NCBI GenBank assembly: GCA_950106755.1
Contig: OX467083.1
Span: forward strand, 36,513,029-36,577,028
Direction: 5' to 3'
From: Climacium dendroides
Taxonomy: Eukaryota; Streptophyta; Bryopsida; Hypnales; Climaciaceae
Length of the DNA stretch: 64,000 bases
Shown: piece by piece, positions 24,719 through 37,851 of the stretch
Numbering within the stretch: position 1 is the stretch's first letter
Layout of the letters: every line of letters starts with the position of its first letter
Program-made: the position numbers and the translations under genes
The notes under the pieces: model-generated
Databases searched by the model: none
Told to the model about the DNA's origin: nothing
What the model saw: only the letters and a program-made list of their open reading frames with translations

Positions 24719-26730
24719 CATCCCAAAGTACCTTGAATAGGTACACCTAAACTCAAATTTAGACATTGCAAAATAGATATAAATTGCTTCAAAAGCTAGC
24801 TAAAAGACAAAAAGCAAAAATTCAATTGTACTTCAAATTTGAATTGCAATGTGTTTTGGTAAGTGTGATTTGTAAGAGACCTCTATAATTTTTGTCTTTT
24901 CGCTGGGTTTTGAAGGGATTTATTTTCATTGTTGAATTTCTAATTACATATCAATCAAAACTTAGAAGTTCATTTAATTTAGAAGGCCAATAATAATATC
25001 GGTTGGCTTGAAGATGCTCTAAAGGTGTGATAAGTGATTCCAAGACTAGTTGGACTTTGGTAATTTACTATCATATATACTATTAGGCCAAATCATTGTA
25101 GCCCTAATAACTGTAATTCCTAAATGTCCAAGTCATGTTTCAAGAACAAAAAGTAAAAAGTAGTAAATTACATTACATAGATATCCATTTTTGACGTAGT
25201 ATCCCATATTTGATTAAAAAATAATTAACTTGACTTGAGTATAATCTAATTTTGAAGATATACCATTATCAAAGCTATATATATAAATTTAGATGAAAAC
25301 CATTCAATTTAGTATAAACAATAATTGTTTGACCATTCCTTTACAAGTTATTTTTTTGGCTCTTGCAACTCTAATAAGAACATCCCTACCCTACCTTAGA
25401 TGGCTATAACAGTGACACTCAAAACTATCTCATCCTAACTTAATCAACACATATTTCATCCCATACGCTTTTCAAATTCACAATTTCAACTAGAAAGTTT
25501 ATGTTTTTTTTTCTAACTCATTTTCTAATTGTAGCCATCCCTTCTAATGAGGAATGAGGATTTTCATTATAGACTTTACTAACACTTCAACTCTAAAGCA
25601 TTTTATGAGATTTTGCATTCTTGGCCAAGCCCCTATGAATGCAATTTTTATTATTTTTTTATTCTAGAACTTTTATGTAAAGCGTCGTATATTTATAGCT
25701 TTCCAATAAGTCAATTTACAAAAGAAACAAGTTTGTATCAATTTCTCTAAACTTTGAGGCAACTAAATTTTTTTTTTAAATTGAAAAAACAATTTTTGTG
25801 AAGAATGGATTCATATCTGAAACAAAGATTTTATTCATTCCACTCTCATTAAGGGTATAAAAACTATGAAGAGATTTATTTAGCAACCAATTATAGAATT
25901 TATTAAAAAATATCAAATGAAGTTTATTTTTCAACTCTATTTTCACAATTCTTGAAAACTTAAAAGTGCATGATTGTGGTTTAGATGGTTTGAAATAACA
26001 TTCTCCTTCTGAGATTGGCATATTTGAAGTCTCTATATAATCTATTAGCAATTTAGTTTTTTCAATGATCTTATACATCTAACCACATAATGATTCTTGT
26101 AAAGGGTATAAATAAAGTTTAAAATTGCTAATTTCTTTTATGGATTTTCAATTCTATTTTACAAAACAATATCAAAATTTTCAAGTTGTAAAAGACACAA
26201 ATTTTTTCTCTAAAAGTTCTCAACAAGGAAGTATTGAAAAAAAGGAAGTATTTCTAATATTCTATATTTTATTATCATTTGAATTTTGGGCCTATTACCA
26301 TTGTATATTGATTTTTGAACTACATAAAGACACAATAATTAGGGCATAATGTCATGGTATAAATTAAAATTATGGTCATTCTAAAACTAAAAAATCAGCA
26401 AATTTTGGTTATAGCTCAAAGTTCATATTGCTATAAAATATTGAAATTTAAGAATTTTTCAAAATTTCCAATTGGATTAGAAACTAAACTTGATAAGCTT
26501 CATTTCATTAGTTGAACTCAAATTTAAAAACTTCACTTTTGTGGCTAAAATTCACATCAAGCATAAATAGCAAGAAATGGCCAAAAGGGTGATCTATAGA
26601 TTAAGCATCTTTTAAAAAAAAATTAATAATACCATAATAAGTGAATTTGCAATACTATTCTCTAAATGTATACTCAAGCAACTTCAGAAAAAAAATTGGA
26701 TAAAAAAATATATTTTTCCATCCTACAAAC
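24719..26730. other. AT-rich gene-free stretch
   Basis: No gene recognised. A segment near 25070-25140 resembles one near 23985-24050 (both around CATATATACTATT and CATTGTAG), pointing to duplicated repeat sequence. Confidence 0.45.
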
Positions 26731-27657
26731 AACCCCTAAAGTCCCAAGGCCTATTTTTCATCAAAATCCACTCAAAATTGCCATATCTATTGCAAAGAGC
26801 AAAAAATTTAAATTTTGTTTTTAATACATCTAATTGTAAGATCTTGTACTTCACTAGTATAAAAATGAGTGGAAAAAATTTCATAAACTTTGACCTTGTA
26901 GATTGCAAGATATATGCATTTAAAGTGACAAATTCAAGGTTCATTTACACCTTGATTGGCTAGATTTTTTGGCTTTGAATCTTCTTAGCATCGAATTTTT
27001 GCACTGATGATTTTGATTTTCTAAATTTTTATGTTGAAGAATTGAGTTGAGAATCTAGGAAAAAAGTTCAATAAGGAAACACTTAATTTTCACTCATTAA
27101 AAAATTGTTAAGTAAAAGTAGATTCAAGATTGAGGGATAACTAAACCATTAATAGCTTTAAGATGGAATTGAAACACAATAATTCCAATGGTGAGATTGT
27201 TCTAGCAAGAAAATCTACTCTTGTCTAACAATTTTTTTTGAAAAATTGTAAAAATTGCATTAAAAAATAAATTCTATAAGTTATTTTTTCAAGAAGATGT
27301 TTAGACTACTCCAAAACTAAGATTGTCCATAACTTTCTCATCACTAGTCCAAATGGAATGAATCAAAGCTTTAAAAATGTACAAAAAATATATAATATTT
27401 GATTAAAAAAATTAAAAATTAAAAAATTCAACTTTTTGTGATTTTTTTGTGATTGCCCCTTGAGTTGCTTTTTGGACTCATGGTGGCATAACTTTTGTTT
27501 CTAGGCACTGATTGAAATAAAAATTATATTCCTAGAAAGCTTATTTGATTTCCTATCTTCAAAAAGTGTTTCAAAAAATTATGTCAAAAATTGAGATTAC
27601 ACAAGCCTACCCGAAATCCCAAGAGTCCCCCATAGGGACTTTGGGACTTTAGGGGTT
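26731..27657 (+). mobile_element. TTAACCCCTAAAG-family element, copy C
   Basis: This is the best-preserved copy. It begins AACCCCTAAAGTCCC and ends GGGACTTTAGGGGTT, a perfect 15-bp terminal inverted repeat. It is 927 bp with no coding capacity. The interior aligns with copies A, B, D, E and F in the window. Confidence 0.8.
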
Positions 27658-28669
27658 AAGTCATCCAAAGGATGTATTGTGTCCTCAATAACATTTCATA
27701 GATAACCAACATCGATCCTTCCCAAATTGTTAAGAAATAATGCTTCACTAAATACCTTGGAGGGATCCATCTATTAAGATAGGCTATTTGTTTTGCTTTG
27801 TTTTGTTTTGTTTGTTTGTTTGATGTAGTAAGATCTATTGGACTGTGCATCTCTCAGTCACATGGTTGGTATTGTCGGAAAGCCCTTGGTGAGGAGGGGT
27901 GCAAGGATTTGGTTTCATGGCATTCCAACCTACAATGTGAAAATTATTGAGTTTCAAAATTTTTATGAATTAAAAAATTACTTTTACTTTCCTTTCAACT
28001 ATGACAATAACACAAGGCACACTAGTATAAGGTAGGTACACCCCAAACCGCCACTTTTTGCTATTGAGACTATTTTCTATTATTAGACTAGTCAAATTTT
28101 AATATGTTCTTGTTGGCAAGTGAAAAGAGGTTCCAACGCACCAAAGAACATGGCATTTGGATACCGTATGCACTACAACAATGGCAGTGTTTTATGACTG
28201 CAGAATTATGACTGAGGATGACTGGCGACTGCTTGCAATCATATTCTTGAAGGCCAACACTTTGGGGAGAAATATGACTGCAAAATATGACTACTAGTCA
28301 TTTTTACGCCTTGTACTTCACAACTATATACTATACGGCCATTAGGAATATTAAAGTACTTCATAGAGAACGTAGGGAACATGTTTGGGAATGTTGAGTC
28401 ATATTATCAATTATATTTTCATAGTAGTGAATTTTTTTTGTTTTGGGCAATTCAAGAAAAATACGGGCAATTCTAAAAAAAATATAAATAAGTCATCATT
28501 TAAAATTTTAAAATCCTAGTCACCTACTTTTTCGGATTTTGAATCCTAATCACCACTTTTTTAGTGTTTTGAGACCCTAGTCATTATTTTTTTAGGGTTT
28601 TAGAACCTTAGCCGCCACTTTTTAGGGTTTTGAAACCCTAGCCATCACTTCTTGTGGTTCTTCTTCCTT

Positions 28670-29130
28670 ACCTTCTATTGTCTCTTATCTCTCATTTGTT
28701 GTTGCTTTTTATTGCATTTCAACTCTTGTTTCTTGTTGCTCTTTACTTCATGTTTCTTGCTTCTTATTGTTGCATCTAAATTCTTTTTTTTTCTTGCATT
28801 TGAACTCTTTCTTCTTTTTAGTTCTTGTTTTGTAGTTCTTGCTTCTTATTTCTTCTTGTTGCATCTACACTCTTATTTCTTGTTGTTTCTTGTTATGTCT
28901 TAGTTGGTGCTTTTTGTTTCTTCTTGTGTCTTAGTTGTTGCTTCTTATTTCCTCTTGTGTCTTAATTGTTACTTCATGTTGTGTCTTAGTTGTTGTTTCT
29001 TGTTTCTTGTTGTGTCTTAGTTGTTGCTTCTTGTTTATTGTTGTGTCTTAGTTGTTGCTTAGTTGTTGCTTCTTATTTCTTGTTGCATCTTAATTTTTAC
29101 TTCTTGTTATTTCTTAATACTTATTTTTTT
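28670..29130. repeat. Degenerate CTTGTTGTGTCTTAGTTGTT tandem region
   Basis: Irregular repeats built on TTGTTGTGTCTTAGTTGTTG and TTCTTGTT. They produce hydrophobic-looking Leu/Phe open frames on the plus strand that I regard as artefacts of composition. The region lies inside the CACTA-type element. Confidence 0.75.
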
Positions 29131-29679
29131 TTCTTGTTTCCTCCATCATCAATCTTATTTTTCCTATTCTAAACTTGAGCTACATATTTTGTGTTGTTAT
29201 AAGCCTTTGAAGGTTGAGCTTTGTTGTTCAATCACTAAAAATTAACCTCTCATTTCTTTAATTGTATATGCAGGCACCAAAAGTTGAAACAAAGACATTG
29301 GAGGCTACTTACAACCCAATGAAGCCATCTTCACATTATTGTAAGGATTGTAGGCCTTATTGGATTGTGTGAATGATTCATTGTGATATATATATTTTGT
29401 ATTAGTGACTAATAAATGTCAATGAAGATAGTTGTATTTGTTCTTGCATTCTCCTTCTTTAATATGATTATCTCTCTAAAATCATATATTATGTATTCAT
29501 TTTTAATTGCATGAGGCTTTTTATTCAATTGTCAAATCATCTTGACGTATGATACTTATATATCATGTCCATTTAAAATGCATTAAAAATGTGATTGTAG
29601 TTAGTAATATGACTAATGAGAGTCGTATTCTACATCATTCAAAAATATAATTCATGATAATTATTTTTCACATTAACAA

Positions 29680-30166
29680 GAATATGACTCACCGCAGTCA
29701 TATTCCACATTACTGCAAAATATGACTCACCCTAGATATATTCCATGTAACCAAAAAATATGACTCATTGCAGTCATATTCCATGTTACTACAAAATATG
29801 ACTGACCACAGTCATATTCCATATCACTACAAAAAATGACTCACTGCAGTCATATTTCACATCACTGCAAAATATGACTCACTGCAGTCATATTCCACGT
29901 TACTGCAAAATATGACTCACCGCAAACATATTCCACATTACTGCAAAATATAACTCACGCAGTCATATTCCACATCACTGCAAAATATGACTCACCGTAG
30001 TCATATTCCATGTTATTGCAAAATATGACTAACTATAGTCATATTCCATGTCATCAAAAAATATGACTCACCACAGTCATATTCCACGTCATCAAAAAAT
30101 ATAACTCATCGCAATTATATTCCACGTCATCAAAAAATATGACTCAACACAGTCGTATTCCACGTA
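29680..30166. repeat. 13 tandem copies of a 38-bp palindromic repeat
   Basis: The unit reads approximately AATATGACTCACTGCAGTCA then TATTCCACATCACTGCAA. Within each unit AATATGACT pairs with AGTCATATT around a CACTGC core. About 13 copies occur back to back with scattered substitutions. It forms the right subterminal zone of the CACTA-type element, with looser copies of the same motif at the left end (28190-28300). Confidence 0.9.
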
Positions 30167-32648
30167 GGATTTTTTTATTTACCCAGGCAACTCAAGAAAA
30201 AGTCAAAATCCCCCTAAAAAAGTCAAAGTATATGCCTAGTTGACATACTATAGCTAAAAATGGGTATTTATACCCCTCAACCCATATGATTGCCAATATG
30301 ACTGATGTCTGAAGCGACTGCTTCTAAACAATTAGAGTCAGTCATATTCCGAGTCATCTACAGTGATTTCTGCATGAGTCATATTTTTTGTTTTTACAAC
30401 TCACTGCAGTCATATTTTGCAGTCATAAAACACTGCTTTTGTTGTAGTGATGCAAAAGTTATTAAAGAACAAAGTTTGGTTCTAAAAGCATTTCTTGCAC
30501 ATAGATACAGAACTGATTTTGGAGATGTACTTATAGTATAGATGGCGGTTTAAGGTCACTGACACATTTGGGTGTACGTACCTTATATGGTAATTCAAGA
30601 ATTGTGGTTGGCTTAGGAGCCCTATAAGACAATTTTGTTCACTAGAAGGGTCTCCTTTTTAAGGATACGAAAGGGACATCTTCTTCATTGCTAAACAATG
30701 TACTCCCTTCGTCCCAAAACGATCTTTCTGTTTGACTAAAAGCTCCAAATTAAGTTCAGAAATCAATTTTTTGTAATTCCATCTTGAACTATAAATAAAG
30801 ATCAATGTTCTCCTATTGTCCTCCAAATTTGAGATTCATTTTCAATTAGAAGTTATGAAGATTTGAAATGTGTGTTTTTTGGGCCTTTTGGGAGGAACAC
30901 TGCTGGCCACTAGATTGAACTCCATACACGCTGTATCTTGTGATTTTTTCTCTTCCCGATGATGTGACCTGTGATTCCCACGTTGGCGTTGCTCTACAAG
31001 TGCATGGACGAAAATAACCACGACTTCTAGCATTGATTAGTAGCCCTGTGCACTGTTCACCAACTCACCTACCAAATCTACAAGCCCCCCAAATAGATGA
31101 ACATGCTGCCAAATCCAATAACCCAAAAACTTCACATGAAGTCAGTCCCTTACTGCTTTGTTGAATTGATGATCCCAAAATTGTTTAGGCAATCCGACGT
31201 TGGTGCAGTGTTGGTGCAACGTTATTGTAGTGTTGTATGAACTACAGTACTGTACTAAAATTGGATCTTCACGCGGAAACGACCACAAGGCCAAAAGCTT
31301 TCATTGAAGTCCACAACACGCCTCTCCAAATCAAGTGTCTGACTGGTACAGCAAAAACATATCACGCGTTGGGTATTCTTTAATTTCCTAAATAATGATG
31401 ATCTACCATCATCTGGCTTGCATCGATGAGCCTCAGGCCATTGGAATTGAATTCAGCTTGGTCTTCTGTCTTCTTGTGCAGCTCCAGCTACTCATGGACC
31501 GTGTTGAAATTCCTTTCGACTCCAGCCAGCCACCTTCCCTTCAAGCTCAGAGTATGTGCACTAATTGATACTCTCTTGTCAATTTTGGATTCTACTTCAC
31601 ACTACAGTATTATGAGTAGTTAATTAAACGCTTTTTTGATTCATAGTTTCATGTGCACAAATTCAACGTCTTGGGTTTACAGCTGCCTCCATATGAGAAA
31701 ATATACTATTAGGCCTCATAGTACATGAATTGGTTGTGCAAGTGTTCACACTTCTCAAATAAATTTGTTGAGGAATTCTATATCGAGAATATCTAAATCC
31801 AGGAAACGTGTTCAGCAACAATGTGACAATTGGATTTGTGTGTGCTCTTCGAACATGTAGTTCAACAATGTGAAATGCCATGTATTGATAAAACACTATT
31901 TAACTCAATCAGAAACAACAAGCACAAATGAGTAGTTTGTTGTTACTAAAGGTCCGCATTAGAAAGTGTCACTATACAAACTTTTGTTGTTGGTGTACTA
32001 CAAGTTCAAGTTCATGTTCTGCCTTGAATCTTCCGTTTCTTGTATTCAAGTGAAGTAGGTACCACACTACTAGAGAGAAACATGTAAAACTGTCAATACG
32101 GTCTACATTGAAAATTAAATTGATGTACAGATTGGAGACGTCATCACTCACTGATCTGGGAAGAAAGGATTCCTGCTCAAAGTTATTAAATCGCTTTGAT
32201 TCTTCCTCACTGGTATTGAAATGGCTCTATTGTAGTTACTCTACATGTGCTAGAAATGAAATCTAGAACGGGATTGTTACCATCAAAATGTAGTGTGTAA
32301 AATTAGGGAAGTGCAAGATGGTTAATCTTTTACAGTGATTTTTAGGTGGAGGAAACAAGTTCAGGGTGTCACGAGAGGACTCAACGGTTGTCCAAAGTAA
32401 GAGTTCATTAGGTACTTCCTTGTAAACTTGGCTAAAGGGAGGGAGTAAAATAATGTCAGGTTATGGTAATTGCATCAGAGAAGAGTGACATAATCTTTCA
32501 TTGATCGTTGAAGAATGAACCACTTTTACAGAAGATGTTTTCACTTATTCACTTCATTTACAGTCTATGTCTCATTGTTGTTTTCAGATTGATACTTTAA
32601 ACTTGAAGGCAAAGCTTCATTTTTAAGCTCATTTTTTTCTGCACAGGG

Positions 32649-34004
32649 ATGGAGGGAGAACTGCAACCCAAAGTTGCTTTGCCAGTCCACAAGGCAAATA
32701 TGACTGCATCGCAATGTCAATCATGTTACAAATTTTTACTAGCCCAAAATATCAATGGAACCTTGAAAAAATGATCAATTACAATTGGGGCACATCAATT
32801 TGGGTTCACCAAATCGATGTGCCGAACAATTAGGAGTGTATGGTCAAGGGGTCAAGCATTCATTTCTAATGGAAACGACTTTGTAGATGTTTCTTCTCGT
32901 ATTCAAAGAAATTCGGGACGAAAGAAGAAGGAGATCAATACAGCTGTTGTCAAAAACATTCCCTTGAGACAACGAAAAAATATTTGATCTTTGGCATTTG
33001 CTATGAATGTCTTCAAATCAACCCTACATCGACGCATAAAAGAAGGAAAACTCTATTGCCATTCGAGTGTGCTGAAGCCATTTATGATTGAGGCAAACAA
33101 GAAATCTCGGCTTCAATATGCGCTATCAATGATTGAACCGTCATCCCTCAATACAGAGTCACCAACTTTTAAGGACTCATTTGATCGTGTTTATATTGAT
33201 GAGAAATGGTTTTATCTCACTGAGGAAAGCGGCAGCTTCTATCTGGTGCCCGATGAAGAAGAGCCCTATCGTACTGCAAAAAGCAAACGCTTTATTTTCA
33301 AGGTGATGTTCCTTGCTGCTGTTGCTTGCCCTTGCTTTGACTACTTGAGGAATAAATATTTCAATGGCAAAATTGGAATATATCCTCTCTTTTTCCAAGA
33401 ACTTGCAAAACGATCTAGCAAGAATTAGCCAATCGGTACAATGGAGACAAAACCAATTGCAACAATCACAAAGGAGGTCACAAGACGCATTTTGGTAGAG
33501 AAGGTGTTTCCAGACATTAGGTTGGTTTGGCCACGAAATTTGGAACCAGAACCAATTGAAGTCTTTGTTCAACAAGACAACACAAAACCGCATCCCAGTC
33601 CAGATGATCCAATTTTGATCAAAGAAGGTGATAAAGATGGGCTGAAGATCCGTTTGGTGTGCCAACCATCAAATAGTCCAGATACAAATGTATTGGATCT
33701 TGGATTTTTTGGAGCCATTCAATCATTGCAGTATCAAAAGGCACCTACTATGATTGACGAGTTGGTCACTGCAATAGTTGCCTCATTCAATGAGATGGAG
33801 AAGGAAAAACTCAATGACATTTTTCTTTCTCTTCAAAATTGTCTCATTAGTGTAATGAAAGTTAATGGTGGCAACAACTACAAGCTTCCTCACATGGGCA
33901 AAGCAAGATTAGCAAGATTAGCAAGATTGGGCCGTCTACCAATAAATCTACAATGTCCTACTGACATATTACAAGGTGCCTTAGATGCTATTCGTGACAT
34001 GTAG
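32649..34004 (+). pseudogene. Mariner-type DD39D transposase with three in-frame stops
   Basis: One continuous frame of 452 codons runs from the ATG at 32649 to the TAG at 34002-34004, broken only by TGA at 32772, TGA at 32985 and TAG at 33426. There are no frameshifts. An N-terminal helix-turn-helix region precedes IPLRQR and the FKSTLHRR segment. The catalytic domain keeps YIDEKWFY (Asp at codon 184), QQDNTKPH (Asp 310) and SPDTNVLDLGFF (Asp 350); 39 residues separate the last two, the plant mariner DD39D signature. The protein would cut and paste mariner or Stowaway elements with CTCCCTC-type ends at TA sites. The intact triad with few lesions suggests fairly recent inactivation. Pieces between stops start at non-ATG codons and are not separate genes. 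Confidence 0.92.
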
Positions 34005-34199
34005 ATTAGGAAACAGAAGAAGGTATGGCACATTTAGCTAGAGTTTTAGTTTGGTGGGGTAAAAAAAAACCAAGAACTTGAAATAAATGTTGTGCTTTAT
34101 AGATTGTATCTACATGGAAACTTTTAAACTAATGTCTTACAAATTATAATTTTATTTGTATGGGAGACTTTGCTTCACTCCGTTTGAATTATGGATGTG

Positions 34200-35930
34200 A
34201 AAGTTGTGGACAATTTTTTTTTGGATAACCAAACCATTTTCTTAGAAAAAGAACTTATATAATTTAATTTTGAATTCAATTTTTTCAATTTTTAAAAAAT
34301 TCACAAGTTCAAGAAATTTACAAGTTCAAGATCTCTTGCTCAAAAATCTCACCTTTTGGAATTAGTATGTTTCACTTCTTTATTAAAGCTATTGAAATTT
34401 TAGTTTTTCCTTCTACTTTGAATCTACTTCTTCTTAATTATTTTTTAATGAGTGTAAATTGAATGTGTGTTTATTTTAATTTTATCTCTAGATTTTGAAC
34501 TCAATTCTTCACTTTAAAAAAGTAAAATTTTCCAAATCAATAGAGAAAAAATTCGAGGTCCAAAAATATAGTTAACCCGTAAAGGACCAAAGCCTTTTCC
34601 TGCCAACAAACACTTAGAACTACCATTTTTATAACATAGAGTAAAAAAATTGAAATTTTTTTTGGCACATGTAACCTTAGGATCTTACACCTAACTAGTA
34701 TGAAAATGTGTGGAAAAAATTTCAAAAATTTTGACTACATAGATTGCAAGATATTTTTGTTTAAAGTGAAAAAAAACAAATTTTTTAACACATTGCGAGA
34801 CTAGATTATTTGACTTTGAACCTCCTTAATTGAATTATTTTGCACTAGAAAGTTTTGAACTTTAAATGTTTATAGTGGAAAATTGAGTTGGGAGTCTATA
34901 GGAAAAAAAAAGGTTTTCAAAAAAACTTAATTTTCATTCTTAAGAAAATTGTTAAGTAGAAGTAGGTATCAGATAGAATAAAAATTCGAATTATTAATAT
35001 CTCTAAGATGGAATTAAAATGTACTAATTCCAATGGTGAAATTGTTCTAGCAAGCAAACTAAACCATATGGAACTTTTTTTCTCTAAAAATAGTAAAAAT
35101 TGCATTCAAAAATGAATCCTACAAGTTATTCTTTCAAAAAAATATTCTAATTGCCTGAACAACAAGATTGTCTAAAATTCTCTCATAAAAAATCCAGATG
35201 GAATGAATCAAAGCTTTCCACATAGATAAAAATACAATCTAAGGGAGAAAAAAATTGTAATTCTAATTTTTGAATTTTTCTTTTGCTACCCTCTTTCCTC
35301 TGTTTTGAGCTCATTTAGGTATAACTTTTGTTCCCGGCTACTGATAGAAGAAAAAATTATATTCTCATGAAGGTAATCACGTTTGTTTCATCTTCAAAAA
35401 AAGGTTAAAAAAATCAGGACAGAAATTGAGACTATAGGTACTTGCCCGAAATCCCATTTGTCCTCCAAAGGGACAATGGTCCTTTAGAGGTTAAGCAAGA
35501 TCCCAAAAAACTTTTTTTGCTTTACTTCAAATGCAAATAACTTGCAATTTATTTGATGAATGTTTCTGAAATTTCTTTTATGCATTTTCACATTACTATA
35601 AATTGAGATTATGTGGTCAAATATGCAAAGAAGACAATGTATAAATCTTTTTTGCTCTTTGCAATAGAAATGACATTTTTAATGGGTTCTGATGGAAAAA
35701 AACCTTGCAACTTTATTGAAAAACTCCTAAAGTCCCAAAGTCCTTCTAGGGGACTATTGAGGTTCTTGTTAGGTTTCTATGACCTCATTGTGTGACATGA
35801 TTTTGTGAATTGTATTTTGAAGATAGGAAATTGAATTAGCTTTTTGAGGGTATAATTTTTATTTCTATGTGTGCCATAAGCAAAAGTTAAGCCACCCTAA
35901 GTCTAAAAAGCAATTCAAGGGGCAACACCC
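34200..35930. mobile_element. Nested TTAACCCC-family copies: D1 (-), D2 (+), G (-)
   Basis: D2 (34572-35494, plus) is complete: it begins TTAACCCGTAAAGGACC and ends GGTCCTTTAGAGGTTAA. D1 (about 34200-34565, minus) is a partial copy lying head to head with D2. G (about 35728-35930, minus) is another fragment. All are inside the mariner element downstream of its transposase, so they inserted later or were carried along. None is coding. Confidence 0.65.
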
Positions 35931-36917
35931 CAAAAATCCCCACGTCATTGGTCAGCAATGTTAGGCACGTATTATTGTCATAAATTCTCATTCCTAAAAT
36001 CAATGAAGACCTTACATTTGAGTTGCATTGAGTTAGTTGTTGGTATTGGGTTTGCCTACCTTATTAGGAATAAGGTAGGAGGTTGTTGAATCGAGTGGGA
36101 ATGAAGAACCGCTCATATAAGTGGTTGTGAAATGGACATGAAATGGTTTTGAAATTGACCATTGAAGTCATGGAATGAATGGGAAAAAAAAGCATTATTA
36201 ATTGCAAGGGCCAACCATTTTCTTTGCATTCTCATTTTTCTTTACAAGTTGCAAGTGAATGGTTCATGTAAGATCTAGGATCATAAATAGGGACCTATGA
36301 CACATTTGGTTTGAAAATTCATAACTAATTCAAAAATGCTCCAAAAAATATGAAACCACTTATGTTAGATTCTTCATCTATTTTTCTTTGTCTGAAAAAT
36401 GAGATAAATTTTTTCCCATCCAAGGACATACATGAAAAAGGCAGACCAACCCTTAGATGCTCCATTCATGGACCTCCTACCTCAGTGGCAAAATAACGAA
36501 CAACATCAAAAATTGAACCACTGAGAGGGAAGAGGCTATTTCAATTGTTTCCCCGCCTGGGCAGCCTTTCCTGTGTCACTGTCCACTTTCTTGAAAAGTT
36601 CTCAATCACCGCGATCATCGCTCTTCGTGTCACTGTTCATGGCCAGCTTTCCCACATAGTGACTAGTCCGGCCCTTCAGGGTCAACTTAACTTACGTCAC
36701 CTTCCAAGTCTAGCCACGATGGCCATGCAAAAAGTCTACAGTGATTGGTTCCACTCTTTACTATTCCTGATTAAAAAAACATAACATCCGCACTCAAGGA
36801 ATCTCTTCAAAGCCAGTGTTTCATTTCCCGGGCTCTTCCTCCACTTCACAGGAGGAAGATCATTTTGGGACAAAATTTAAAGGCAAATTGGAAGATCATT
36901 TTGGGACAGAGGGAGTA

Positions 36918-37851
36918 ATTCCTAATGACATTTCAGGGCATGGTCAACGACATCTACAGTAGAATGATGAACCATAGTGGAGACTTGTAGCCCTTGTGGC
37001 ATGGCCGCTAACTTAACCCCTTAACGCCTCAATCCATTTTTGAATTTTTGCACATTTTAGCATATATCTTTATTCAAAAATATTGTTTGTCGCAATTTCA
37101 TGAAATTGGTCCTTAAGGAAGGTTGTCTTTTCAAGATTCAAGTGTTACATTGGATGAATGAGAAATTAGTTGTGCACCTGCAAGCAGTCTGTTCATCGTC
37201 CAAAATGTGGACGTGGGAGCGCTTAAGGGTTAACATTGTGGCATTTGGCTTGTGGTCCAGGCCAAGGTATGGTGGGCACGCGCTTCTTACCAGACTATCC
37301 GAAGCTGATGGAGCTTCATCAGAAGCCACCATGCAAGCTCTGAATGCACTGGAAACCAGGAACGAGATTTTCCGAAGCTTCTTTAATCTTTCTCCGTTGC
37401 AGGGTAACCCACCCGGTCACGTTCCTTCCATCTTTCCGCAAGCATGTGGACAACAGCCAGCACGGGAGTACAATCTCCATGCTGCAGCAACAACTCCCAG
37501 AAATTTCAATCCATGCAGGAACAAGCAGCTCAGTATGGGCATCGCATCCAAGGTAACAATTGGGTCGGTCGTGGAAAATTGATAGAGAGAGATCGATTCT
37601 TCCGAGGTAGAGTAGAGTAAGATTATTTTCTGGCCTCGGTTGGGGGGTACAGGTTCGTTCGACACTTTGACTGATGGGGCTTCTTCTCTCCGATCATCAC
37701 TGACGGTGCTGGTTTTGTATAAAATTCAATCGCTCCTCTTGATTGTATCCTTGGTGCGTGCGTGCGTGTGATCGATGCTCGGAGTGGGAAGAGTCGATTA
37801 AGTGCACCCGTGCCTGCGAAATTTAGAAGCTTCTGTAGCGGATTGGTAGCC
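36918..37851. other. DGAT2 upstream region
   Basis: Composition becomes less AT-rich from about 37190, consistent with a promoter and 5' leader. An open frame at 37100-37582 has no domain I recognise. No TATA box was identified. Confidence 0.45.

Larger units (their letters stand above)
28171..30449. mobile_element. Complete 2.28-kb CACTA-type non-autonomous transposon
   Basis: The left end reads CACTACAACAATGGCAGTGT and the reverse complement of the right end reads CACTACAACAAAAGCAGTGT, continuing with TTTATGACTGC on both sides. ATG flanks each end (28168-28170 and 30450-30452), the 3-bp duplication expected of CACTA elements. Both subterminal zones are packed with ATATGACT and its inverse AGTCATAT, like the transposase-binding repeats of known CACTA elements. 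The centre has a T-rich, degenerate TTGTTGTGTCTTAGTTGTTG-type tandem region (about 28670-29130) and a short frame near 29275-29370. I see no transposase, so it must be mobilised in trans. Confidence 0.88.
30703..36915 (+). mobile_element. 6.2-kb plant mariner-like element, inactive
   Basis: The left end reads CTCCCTTCGTCCCAAAACGA and the reverse complement of the right end reads CTCCCTCTGTCCCAAAATGA, the classic terminus of plant mariner and Stowaway elements. TA flanks both ends (30701-30702 and 36916-36917). The right end carries a second inner copy of GATCATTTTGGGACA near 36857-36874. The transposase relic lies at 32649-34004. The unusual length is partly explained by nested TTAACCCC-family copies between about 34200 and 35930. 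Confidence 0.88.

Noticed and set aside
28652..29245. Leu/Phe-rich open frames that look like membrane proteins
   Set aside because: They come from a T-rich degenerate tandem repeat without codon bias or start context.
29680..30166. Regular short repeats that could suggest a CRISPR array
   Set aside because: There are no unique spacers, the units are contiguous, the setting is a plant genome and the array lies inside a CACTA-type transposon.
37100..37582. 160-residue open frame upstream of DGAT2
   Set aside because: No domain and no in-phase splice link to DGAT2; more likely promoter and leader DNA.
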